A program made the translations under genes and the position numbers. Shown here in pieces: positions 48,942 through 58,445 of a stretch of DNA of 64,000 nucleotides. A model generated the notes under the pieces. The model was not told the origin of the DNA. It searched no databases and was given only the letters and a program-made list of their open reading frames with translations. This DNA comes from Tetramitus jugosus (taxonomy: Eukaryota; Heterolobosea; Eutetramitea; Acrasida; Vahlkampfiidae), in assembly GCA_937625935.1 (NCBI GenBank), contig OW569366.1, forward strand, positions 62,001 through 126,000, in the 5' to 3' direction. Every line of letters begins with the position of its first letter. Positions within the stretch are counted from its first letter, which is position 1.

Positions 48942-49238
48942 GACGAAACGTTCCAAGGAATTGAGAATTCCCGAGGAGGCGAAAAGCGAAACTGAGTGCC
49001 AGGATATGCATATCCTGCCAAAACCGTTTCAGTATCAATCTTTTGTATTGATCTCGATTCTCATCTGTTCATTCTCCTGTTTTAACTTGCGGCACTCCTC
49101 ACGACTCTTCTCACATGCGAAAACGGCAAACCTTCGTGCCACTTTGGGTGATACAGAAGAGTATCGATATGCATCAGAGATCTGCGAATTGTTGTTGGGT
49201 TTTCGAGCTTTACCTGCCAAGGTCTCAGATCGGAAAAT
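48942..49238. other. short ORFs on both strands between TMEM144-like and TRM5, unresolved
   Basis: Plus strand: an ATG at 48942 opens a 100-codon frame (MTKRSKELRIPEEAKSETEC ... one hydrophobic stretch SFVLISILICSFSCF). Minus strand: a frame directly continuing TRM5 past its TAA runs 67 codons without an ATG and ends in a coiled-coil-like CEKSREECRKLKQENEQMRI. Both look partly coding, and only one can be real. I could not decide; the minus frame has the more natural protein composition, the plus frame has a proper start codon. Confidence 0.3.
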
Positions 49239-50945
49239 TTAAATTTTTATCTTTTTGTGACAGTCGTTGTCATCAGAGTTGGTTGCCTCAAGCTCCAGTT
49301 TACGCTTGGCAGTGGTTGAACTCTGAGTGTCGTTATCCTCGATGGAAGTAGAGTCCTTCTTGAGACCGACGGATTCTGGTAGCTTGAAACTGACACAGTA
49401 CATGTTCTTCTTTGGAGCGACATCTCTGACATCAACCACCTCCGTGTAGTCAATCGTGCTTGGGTCTGTTATGCTCAAGTATTTCTCGACAACTCTCTTT
49501 GCATCTTCAACCATCTTTTGTGATTCTGTCCTCGTGTCACCCTTAATAAACGTGTACACATGGATCATTGGTAATCGACCGACGTATGACGCAGGGAACA
49601 AGTTGACAAACACGTCCAGGAACTCCACAGCCGAACCTGGTAAATTCATCAGCACGTGATCAAATTGTACGCCCTTGTCTACGAGCATACGAACAAAATC
49701 TCTTCCGTCCATGTTGTAACATGACACCAAATGATTCACCTTGTTCAATTTGGCATTGATACACATGTACTCGTACGACTTTGGATTCAAATCATTGGCA
49801 TGAACACGACATCCGATATTCTTGGCTGCAGGAATTGCAAATGGACCAATTCCAGCCATCATATCACACACGACATGTTCCTTCTTCACATGCTTCAATA
49901 CTCGTCGATGTTCGTGCGCCAATCTCGAATTCCAGTACACTTCTGCAAAATTCAATCGAAACCTCATTCCGTGCTCCTTGAGCTCCACATTCAAATCGTC
50001 CTTTCCTGCCAACAATTCCAATTTTGCCTCTCTAAACACTGAATCAATCATTCCTACCTTGTTGACCACTGTTTCAATCATGGGTGACTTGTCCAGAATC
50101 ACTTGTCCAATCAAGTGCTTGTAAGGCAAAAATTCTTCTCTCAAATTCAAGTGAGCCACGTGCCCCACTTGTTCAAAAGCAGATGGAATCTCTAGTGTAG
50201 TTGTTCCTGATGTTCCTGATGCTGAAGATGATGAAGATGACAAGGCAGGCAACATCAATGCCTTCAACACTTCTTCCGTAGTCATTTGAGCATAACCAAT
50301 CACAATTGAAAAACGAGTCACAAGTGGATTGGACTCTGTGAGACCATGACCTTCCAAAAACTGTGTAACAGAACTAGGTAAATCACTCCATGATTGATAC
50401 TTTGGATCAAGAAGTACCATACGATAGGCATCAACAGTTGATGTTGAAGAGGAAGAGGTGAGAAAGAGGTGAGAGAGCTCAGTAGGCACCGTGTGAACAG
50501 CTCTCAATTTTTTCATGGCCAACAAGTGACCCTTGAGTTGTTTCATAAAGAGTGAACTGTTGGAGGCAGGGATGAGAAGAGCAATGAGAGACACTGTCTT
50601 GTCAAATTGGGATCGATCGAGCACTTCATGGTTCAAGTGTTGCGTCTTTTGTGTCTCTGTCATTTTTTGTCGCAGTTTTTTTCGGTGAAAACTTGTGCTT
50701 TTTTGTTGTTGGTCCTGTTGAGCTTGCATGGTGGAAGAGTAAAGCTTTTGCTTTGCAAGGTTTTTTTGAACGTTTGAAAAGCTTTTGTTGGTGAGGAGGA
50801 GTGATGATGGTGTTGAGTGGAATTGTGGAGCGGTGCAAGAGGAGAACAACCTAAGAGCGTTACAGGACGAGTGGTGGTTGTGGAGCCGTGGTATGAAGCC
50901 AAGTTGGTGGCAAGAGGAAATTGCAGTTTTGTGCAAGCGAAGCAT
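49239..50945 (-). CDS. tRNA (guanine-37-N1)-methyltransferase TRM5
   Basis: TRM5 methylates G37 next to the anticodon with S-adenosylmethionine and prevents frameshifting, in cytosol and mitochondria. The 568-residue protein starts with a Ser/His-rich, possibly mitochondrial presequence and a second ATG 72 codons in. The core has the D1 region (LNVELKEHGMRFRLNFAEVY with WNSRLAHEHRR), the SAM site MMAGIGPFAIPAAK, the acidic loop VHANDLNPKSYEY, NMDGRDF and the catalytic-type VLMNLPGSAVEFLD motif. The C-terminal tail is charged and not conserved. It is divergent from the E1 gene. Confidence 0.92.
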   Translation of the reverse strand: MLRLHKTAISSCHQLGFIPRLHNHHSSCNALRLFSSCTAPQFHSTPSSLLLTNKSFSNVQKNLAKQKLYSSTMQAQQDQQQKSTSFHRKKLRQKMTETQKTQHLNHEVLDRSQFDKTVSLIALLIPASNSSLFMKQLKGHLLAMKKLRAVHTVPTELSHLFLTSSSSTSTVDAYRMVLLDPKYQSWSDLPSSVTQFLEGHGLTESNPLVTRFSIVIGYAQMTTEEVLKALMLPALSSSSSSASGTSGTTTLEIPSAFEQVGHVAHLNLREEFLPYKHLIGQVILDKSPMIETVVNKVGMIDSVFREAKLELLAGKDDLNVELKEHGMRFRLNFAEVYWNSRLAHEHRRVLKHVKKEHVVCDMMAGIGPFAIPAAKNIGCRVHANDLNPKSYEYMCINAKLNKVNHLVSCYNMDGRDFVRMLVDKGVQFDHVLMNLPGSAVEFLDVFVNLFPASYVGRLPMIHVYTFIKGDTRTESQKMVEDAKRVVEKYLSITDPSTIDYTEVVDVRDVAPKKNMYCVSFKLPESVGLKKDSTSIEDNDTQSSTTAKRKLELEATNSDDNDCHKKIKI

Positions 50946-51207
50946 TGGTTGAATTCAATTTTTTTGGAACCAGAGTTTGGTTGAGGATCAACACGAGCTG
51001 TGATTAATTACCCCAGCTCCAATCGATGAATCAAAATGCAGAAGTTGATGATCATGACTCTTGAGCAATTTCTCTCCCAGTGTCAAAGGTTGTGAATCGT
51101 GAGTCTAAAAAAACTCAGACTTTTCGTAAAGACTTCACTTCATTGTGGAAGTGGAACTCAACAAAGCAAACCAAGAAGAGACCCACTACCCAAACAACAA
51201 AGAAAGT

Positions 51208-54200
51208 ATGGCGAGTGAGCATCACGAACTAGATGAAAATCTGTACAGTCGTCAACTGTATGTTCTTGGCTATGATGCCACGAAAAGAATGCAACATAGC
51301 AACGTGTTGATTGTTGGTCTCACTGGTCTAGGTGTTGAAATTGGTATGTGAGCTCGTCACTTTTCTCAAGTCCCTCTCAAGAATTCTGTGTTTTCGTTGT
51401 ATTTATTGCATGTTTTCTCACTCGTACTAACATGATTATCATAATATGATAATCATAGCTAAAAATGTCATCTTGATGGGTGTCAAATCAGTGACCTTGT
51501 ACGATGATCAATTGGTTCAATGGTCTGATCTCAGCTCTCAATTCTATTGCTCTGAAGACAGTATTCACCAAAAATTGACTCGATCTGATGCTTCGCTCCC
51601 TCATCTCAAAGAACTGAATCACTATGTCGCAGTGTCCGTCTATCATGGCGAACTCAGCAACCAATTGCTCTCGAGCTTCAATGTGGTTGTCTTTGTGAAT
51701 CAACCTATAGCTCAACTGGTGGACAAGAATGAGTTTTGCAGAGCGAACAATATCAAGTTTATTGCCTCAGAGAGCAGAGGCCTATTCGGATCCGTGTTTT
51801 GTGATTTTGGTGATGGATTTGTGATCAATGATGAAGATGGAGAGAATCCGGTGGTCAATATTGTGACAAACATTACGAACAGCAATCCTGGTGTCGTCAG
51901 TGTTCACGATGAGGAGCCTGTTCATGGTTTGCGCGATGATGACTTTGTCGTGTTTGAAGAAGTAAAGGGCATGGACGAATTGAACTGGGGAATGCCCGTT
52001 CAGATCAAATCCACTGGAAAGCACACGTTCACGATTGGTGACACTACTCATTTACCACCGTATGTTGGGGGTGGATATGTCAAGCAAGTGAAACCGCACA
52101 AGACTGTCAATTATCAATCTTTGGCCACACAGTTAGAGCAACCAACGATCATTGACTATGACTTGTCAAAAGTTGGTAGACCATTACAACTTCATGCCTT
52201 CTCACTCGCTCTCTCCGATTTCTACACTCAAAACAATGAACTACCAAGGTCGTACAATGAAGTTGACGCGCAGCAACTGTATCATTTGGCTCAGAAACAC
52301 TTTGCCAAGCTTTGTCCAGACAATGCAAGTTCACTGGACGAGAAGATGATCAAATTGTTGGCAAATGGCAGTAGAGGAAACTTGAGTCCAATGGCTGCTC
52401 TACTCGGTGGTATCGCTGCTCAAGAAGTGCAAAAGGCAACATCCGGCAAATTTACACCTCTGAATCAATGGTTGTACTTTGAAACACTGGAATGTGTGCC
52501 TGATTATGCCATTCCAACCGAGGCTGATACTCAACCTCAGAGCAATCGTTATGATGGCCAAGTGGCTGTCTTTGGCCGAACATTCCAAGACAAACTATTC
52601 AAGTTCAACAACTTTGTTGTTGGATCAGGTGCTCTCGGTTGCGAGTACCTAAAGAACTTTGCCATGATGGGAATTGCTTGTGGTGGCGGCCAAGTTACGA
52701 TCACCGATATGAGTAACATTGAAATGTCTAACTTGAACAGACAATTCCTGTTCAGAAGACATCATATTGGTAAGCAAAAGTCTATTGTGGCGGCTGAAGC
52801 TGCCAGGGAGATGAACAAGAGCTTTAATGTGATTGCTATGCAACACAAAGTGGTACTGGAGACGGAAGAAGTGTTTGATGATGCATTCTGGGAAAGCTTC
52901 ACTACCGTTACCAATGCATTGGACAACGTTCAAGCGCGTCTCTATGTAGACTCTCGTTGCGTGTACTATAGAAAGCCATTGTTGGAGGCTGGCACGTCGG
53001 GCACCAAGGCCAATGTTCAAGTCGTCATCCCTCACTTGACAGAGTCCTATGTGTCCACAAGAGACCCAGGAAATACTACTCTTTCCTTTACAAGTAAGAA
53101 TTCTACTTTCCCTTTTTTCATTGAACACTGTATCCAATGGTCCAAAAACTTGCTTGAAAGTATGTTCAACAAGGCACCATTCGATGCCAATGACTACTTG
53201 AGCAAGCCAACATTTATTGATGAGACAGGAGTGTCTAACAGAGGAATAGTGGAGTCCATCTATGAGAGTTTGGTATTATCCAAGCCTCAGAACTTTGAGG
53301 ATTGTATTGTTTGGGCTAGAAAGAAGTTTGAACAATTGTTCAACAACTCCATTCACCAATTGTTGCACGCCTTCCCTCTTGATCAAGTCACTAGCAGCGG
53401 CACTCGATTTTGGAGTGGTCCAAAGAGACCACCAAGACCATTGAAATTTGATGCCCGTAATGATGCTCATCTGGACTTTATCGTTGCTGCAGCTAACTTG
53501 CGCGCCTATGTCTATGGCTTGACAGGTCACAGAGCAGGTGATTTTGATTTCCAAGGAGTATTGTCCAGAGCTGATGCTCTAAAATCCTCTCCAAAGTCTG
53601 TTGAGGTCAAGGATAGGCAAGCAGTACAACACTCCAATTTAGATGAAGATGACATTGTGGCTCAATTGATAAGCAAGCTGCCAAAGCCCTCTGATTTAGC
53701 TGGTTTCAGATTGAATGTTGTTGAGTTTGAGAAGGATGATGACACAAACTTTCACATTGACTTCATCACTGCCGCTAGTAACTTGAGAGGTGACAACTTC
53801 AAGATTCATCCAGCTGACAGACATAAGACAAAGGGGATCGCAGGAAAGATTATTCCAGCTATGGTGACGACCACAGCAGCTGTTACTGGTATTGCGTCGT
53901 TCGAATTGTACAAGGTATGTTACCATCATTTATGAACTGTTCTTAAGATATGGAGGTTGATTCGCTCGAGTTTTGAGATTAGTGCGTGCCCGTTGTACCT
54001 CCTTTTTTATGCTCCAATGTGCATCTTCCTCTCACACTGCTGTTTTGTTAACTAGTTTGTGCAAGAGGTCAATCGATTGTCTGCACACAAGAACGCTTTT
54101 ATCAACATGGCACTTCCATCTGTCACATTGAACGAACCTGGAGAGCCAGAAAAGCTCAAGTACGGCGAGAATGAATGGTCATTGTGGGACAGATTCGAGG

Positions 54201-54490
54201 TAGATGAGGGTAGAGATATCACATTGAAGGAGTTCTTGGAGCTTTTCAAACAAAAACACAGGCTTGAGGTTACATTTATGAGTGCCGGATCAGGTCTCAT
54301 TTATGCCTCTTTCTATCCTCCATCCAGGATTGGCCAGAGAATGTCACGAAAGGTGTCAGAACTCATCAGAACATGTTCAAAGATCAACTTCACTCCAAAG
54401 CAAAAGCATGTGAGCATTGAACTCTGTTGTACCAATGCTGACACGGATGAGGATGTTGATGTACCCTGCGTTCGGTACAAGTTCAAATGA
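51208..54490 (+). CDS. ubiquitin-activating enzyme E1, UBA1 type (3 exons, 1008 aa)
   Basis: Exons are 51208-51343, 51459-53914 and 54056-54490. Introns of 115 and 141 nt (GTATGT donors) join [13 protein letters not shown] and [13 protein letters not shown] in frame. The start is the ATG giving [17 protein letters not shown]. Both ThiF-like halves are present ([48 protein letters not shown]), as are [26 protein letters not shown], the adenylation-domain [16 protein letters not shown] and [20 protein letters not shown], and the ubiquitin-fold domain ([20 protein letters not shown]). At the catalytic-Cys loop (ICTLKNFP in other E1s) this one reads [10 protein letters not shown] with Phe589 where Cys is expected. 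Confidence 0.9.
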
Positions 54491-54766
54491 ATGTAAAACA
54501 ATGATATTCTTATTCTCTCCGCAAAGTCAACCTGTTTTGAAGCCATGTTGAACCTACTTCAAATAAGAGACCGTCAAAGTTCAAGTTCCATCAATAGCAG
54601 TCACGAACTCTTTCTGAACCTCCCGTACATTGAGAACTGGCACATGAAAAAAAATGGCGGGCAACCCACTGTATGTTCAAGTTGTAATCAAAAATGACGA
54701 ATTAGTGATTCGTTGATGACATGCTTGACGTGAGCGATCATTTTTCACATTCCCATGAATCCATGG

Positions 54767-54776
54767 TATTTAAAAG
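54767..54776 (+). promoter_or_regulatory. TATA-like box of actin
   Basis: TATTTAAAAG lies 107 bp before the actin ATG, followed by a pyrimidine-rich then CAAAA-repeat leader. In the leader AACCCTTTGTA occurs twice (54831-54841 and 54849-54859). The position fits a core promoter, but it is assigned by sequence only. Confidence 0.4.
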
Positions 54777-54882
54777 CTCGACATCATTCACTTTCACTTT
54801 GATCCACAACAAAACAAAACAAAACAAAACAACCCTTTGTAAAACAAAAACCCTTTGTACTAATATAATAATAATAAGAAAT

Positions 54883-56010
54883 ATGTGTGACGACGTTCAA
54901 GCCCTAGTTGTTGATAACGGATCTGGTATGTGTAAGGCTGGCTTTGCCGGTGACGATGCACCAAGAGCTGTCTTCCCTTCCATCATTGGTAGACCAAAGC
55001 AAAAGTCCATCATGGTCGGTATGGGTAACAAGGATGCCTATGTCGGTGATGAAGCTCAATCCAAGAGAGGTATCTTGACCTTGAAGTACCCAATTGAACA
55101 CGGTATTGTGACCAACTGGGACGACATGGAAAAGATTTGGCATCACACCTTCTACAATGAGTTGAGAGTGGCTCCAGAAGAGCACCCAGTCTTGTTGACT
55201 GAAGCTCCATTGAACCCAAAGGCCAACAGAGAAAAGATGACTCAAATCATGTTTGAGACCTTCTCCGTTCCTGCCATGTACGTTGCTATCCAAGCTGTCT
55301 TGTCCTTGTACGCTTCCGGAAGAACCACTGGTATCGTCTTGGATTCTGGTGATGGTGTCTCTCACACTGTCCCTATCTATGAAGGTTATGCTTTGCCTCA
55401 TGCCATCTTGAGAATTGATTTGGCTGGTCGTGACTTGACTGACTACATGATGAAGATTTTGATGGAGAGAGGTTACTCATTCGGAACTACGGCCGAAAGA
55501 GAAATTGTCAGAGATATCAAGGAAAAGCTTTGCTACATTGCTCTTGACTTTGACGAAGAAATGAAGAAGGCTGCAGAGTCCTCTGTCGTTGAAAAGTCCT
55601 ATGAATTGCCTGACGGTAATGTCATTACTGTTGGTAACGAAAGATTCAGATGCCCTGAAGTCTTGTTCCAACCAAACTTTATTGGTATGGAAGCTGCTGG
55701 TGTCCATGAGACCACCTTCAACTCCATTGGTAAGACTGATATTGATATCAGAAAGGACTTGTACGGAAACGTTGTCTTGTCCGGTGGTACAACCATGTTC
55801 GAAGGTATTGCTGAGAGATTGACCAAGGAATTGACCAATATGGCTCCTGCTTCCATGAAGATTAAGGTTGTTGCTCCACCAGAGAGAAAGTACTCTGTCT
55901 GGATTGGTGGTTCCATCTTGGCTTCATTGTCCACTTTCCAACAAATGTGGATCTCCAAGGAAGAATACGAAGACTCTGGTCCAGGTATCGTCCACAGAAA
56001 GTGCTTCTAA
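54883..56010 (+). CDS. actin
   Basis: The 375-residue product is full-length conventional actin ([20 protein letters not shown] to GIVHRKCF). Nucleotide-binding loops ([31 protein letters not shown]), the His73 region ([17 protein letters not shown]) and the C-terminal Cys are all present. It starts at the ATG at 54883, not at the upstream in-frame ATG at 54721, because actin N-termini are fixed. Codon use is strongly biased (GGT, GTC, TTG, AGA, CCA, AAG), unlike the neighbours, as expected of a very highly expressed gene. No introns. Confidence 0.98.
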
Positions 56011-56286
56011 ATCTTCTTCTTCTGACCGAATTCGTCAACTTTTTTATAAAATCAATCTTCAAAAATCACAACTCTATTGGCTGATCTTCTGCACGTGTCT
56101 TCTCATGATTAGCTCTCTTGTCTGCAGGGGTGTGCATTTCAAGCTGCTCCTTTTCAGCAAATACAATACATTCCCGTCCAAGTTTTTGGCGCGAACGATC
56201 AGAGCAAGTTATTTACAGATCATTCCCAAAATGATCAAGAACAAACCTTCGAGAAAACAACTCAAACACGATTATTGATCGATCCA

Positions 56287-57000
56287 ATGGTATGTTTCCA
56301 CACATTCACATCGATCAGCTCAAACCCATTGTTCATTCTATTTTCTTTTTGTTCGACTTGACCTCCACAGAGTAAAATAAAGGACGTTATCAAGGAGTGG
56401 GAAGAAAGAGAAGGTCAAAAGATTACGGAAGCTGAAACGATCAAGCTCTATGGTATCTTGCCTCCACTGGAGAAAATTGATCCAGGTTTCTTATCTCAGA
56501 TGAAAAAGTGCAGATATCTCTCACTGTCCACTAACAATATTGAAAAGATTCCCAACTTGACTGGCATGACATCCCTTGAGGTACTGTCTCTCGGTAGGAA
56601 CCAAATCAAGAGAATAGAGAACATGGACGGTGTGGCAGACACGCTCCGTCATCTCTGGGTCAGTTACAATCAGATTGACAAACTGGGAGGAATTGAAAAA
56701 TTGAAGAAATTGCAAGTGTTGTACATGTCCAACAACAAGATTGAAAAGTGGAATGAGTTTGAGAGATTGAAGGAGTTGCCAGAGCTAGAAGACTTGTTAT
56801 TTGTGGGAAATCCTCTGGAGAGAAACACTCGGGAGAAGGGAGAGAACTGGAGAGTCGAAGTGATGAAACGATTGCCAAATTTGAAGCGATTAGATGGAAA
56901 ACCGACGGACGATGTCACTGAAGGCCTGGGAGAATCGCAGAACGAAGAGGAAGGAGATGGAAATCCACAACAACAAGACGCAGAAGCAGCTCCACAATAA
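56287..57000 (+). CDS. axonemal dynein light chain 1 (LC1/DNAL1), 2 exons
   Basis: LC1 is a leucine-rich-repeat protein that binds the motor domain of outer-arm dynein gamma/beta heavy chains in flagella. The start codon alone forms the coding part of exon 1 (56287-56289); intron 56290-56370 (GTATGT...CCACAG); exon 2 56371-57000. The joined protein has 210 residues: SKIKDVIKEWEEREGQKITE, AETIKLYGILPPLEKIDPGF, then LRRs (LSLSTNNIEKIPNLTGM, VLSLGRNQIKRIENMDGV, LWVSYNQIDKLGGIEKL, LYMSNNKIEKW) and the LRR cap DLLFVGNPLE. These match human DNAL1 position for position. Presence of this gene shows the organism builds motile flagella. Confidence 0.92.
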
Positions 57001-57076
57001 ACAATCACACGAATCGTTAAAATGATAATATTGTTTCTTCTTTTTAAGGATGTAGTTCGTTGGACCGACCTCAACG

Positions 57077-57085
57077 TATAAATAG
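57077..57085 (+). promoter_or_regulatory. TATA box candidate
   Basis: TATAAATAG lies 78 bp upstream of the ATG at 57163; a second TATAAA follows at about 57096. It is the best TATA match noticed in the window, so the short ORF at 57163 could be expressed. Confidence 0.4.
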
Positions 57086-57162
57086 AACTCTACCTATAAA
57101 TTTTCCAGACTGCCCAAAAAAACAGGTGCACGACACCCAATCACAAACACAAGCTTACGATC

Positions 57163-57351
57163 ATGGTTGCCACATCTCATCAATGGTTCTGTTCCGGCTG
57201 TGGTTCCTCTTACTTTTCTTTTGACTCCAAACTTTACCAATTGTTGGTGTTGGTTATGTCTTCTTTTGGCGCCTTTTCCTTGTTTTCCCATTTGTTCATT
57301 GATTTTTTTCATCAAAAAAAACTTGCAAAAAACAGAAAACAAACACTCTGA
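57163..57351 (+). CDS. possible small membrane protein (62 aa)
   Basis: The frame MVATSHQWFCSGCGSSYFSF is followed by a hydrophobic stretch (YQLLVLVMSSFGAFSLFSHL) and a basic tail (KKLAKNRKQTL). A CxxC pair precedes the helix. A good TATA box lies upstream. The codons look coding, but the gene is short and no family is recognised. It may be a single-pass membrane protein, or the leader of a larger gene whose rest has been lost. Confidence 0.35.
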   Translation: MVATSHQWFCSGCGSSYFSFDSKLYQLLVLVMSSFGAFSLFSHLFIDFFHQKKLAKNRKQTL

Positions 57352-57445
57352 AGGACATCGTGAGTGCGAGTGACCTGATGATGAGTATGAGTTTTCTGAC
57401 GTTTGTCAAATTCTGTCCTATTGATACCATTAGAGAGGTGTTGAA

Positions 57446-58081
57446 TTGTCCGATAACTTGAGTATTCAGATCTCATTGATGACACTTGCTCTTCAAACAT
57501 ATCCTGATAACACTGACTATGTCAACAAGATTATTAATAACATTGCTAGTCAATTGAATAGCACTGCACTTGCTTCAGATGAAATTGTAGAGATGTTGAA
57601 GCGATTGTTGTTGGTGCCACTCGAGTCATACAACAATGTGCTAACAGTTTTGAAGTTGGAGAAGTATGGTGATATTATTCATTCTCTTGGATATGAACAG
57701 AGAAAGTTTATTGCACTGAGCATTGTGAGATGCGCACTTGACAATGGACACAAGATTTCAACATTTGAACAAGTGAACAAACTGTTTGATTTGATTCGTC
57801 CACTGTTGAAGGATGAGGAAGACCAAACAACATTCTCACCTTCTGACGACTCACCAATAGCTGCAACATTGCTCGAAGATTTCGAAGAAGAACAGAACTT
57901 GATTGCCAGATTGGTTCATTTGTTTGATAATAGCGATACTGATCAATTGTTTAAAGTTTTGGCCGCAGCCAGAAAGCACTTTGGTCAGGGTGGTGTCAAG
58001 AGAATTCAATACACATTGGTACCGCTTGTATTCTCCTACTTGAAACTTGCTCAGAGAATCTACAATGCACACTGCAAATAG
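57446..58081 (+). pseudogene. VPS35 (retromer) middle fragment
   Basis: The 200-odd codons match only the central alpha-solenoid part of VPS35, roughly residues 430-640 of the 796-residue human protein: LALQTYPDNTDYVNKII, VPLESYNNVLTVLKLEKYG, YEQRKFIALSIVRCALDN, LEDFEEEQNLIARLVHLFDN and ARKHFGQGGVKRIQYTLVPL. The N-terminal half (VPS26 binding) and C-terminal third (VPS29 binding) are missing on both sides; a TAG lies just upstream and a TAG follows YNAHCK. First ATG at 57479. It could still be expressed as a short protein, but it looks like a partial gene copy. Confidence 0.7.
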
Positions 58082-58117
58082 ACACCTCTTGTCGACTCTC
58101 CATCTTTTTTGATTGAT

Positions 58118-58190
58118 TTGGTTGTTGTTGTTGTTGTTGTTGATGTTCGTTGTGCGACTTGTGTTTTTCGTTGTTGTTGTTGTCGTGTCA
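58118..58190. repeat. TTG/GTT simple repeat
   Basis: Runs of GTT (58118-58143) and again near 58160-58180 lie in the spacer between the VPS35 fragment and the Fanzor gene. On the minus strand they would code poly-Asn/Thr, but no gene frame supports that. A second element there is GTTGTAAA/TTTACAAC, an 8-bp inverted repeat near 58298-58335. Confidence 0.5.
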
Positions 58191-58445
58191 GAGAGAAAGT
58201 TTTTCGTTGGTTCAAGATTGGATAGATAGGTGGATATATTTTAAAAAAATACAATAAATGTTGTATCAGTTTCCTCTAAGCTGCGGAATTGGCGCAGTTG
58301 TAAAAATTTCCGTTGAGACTGTCTTTACAACGGCAACGGCCATCTTCCTCGGTTTAAAAAGCGCTGTCTTTTTCGCTGTTTGATTCAACTCACACAACAA
58401 ATATAACACACAACAAATACACCACACAACAAATACAATAACATT

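Noticed and set aside
53090-53120. A hidden intron at AGTAAGA in the E1 active-site loop that would restore the Cys.
   Set aside because: No AG acceptor within a usable distance; removing sequence there would also delete the conserved IEH motif.
54721-54882. 54-residue extension upstream of actin.
   Set aside because: It runs through the TATA-like box and the CAAAA-rich leader; actin N-termini are strictly conserved.
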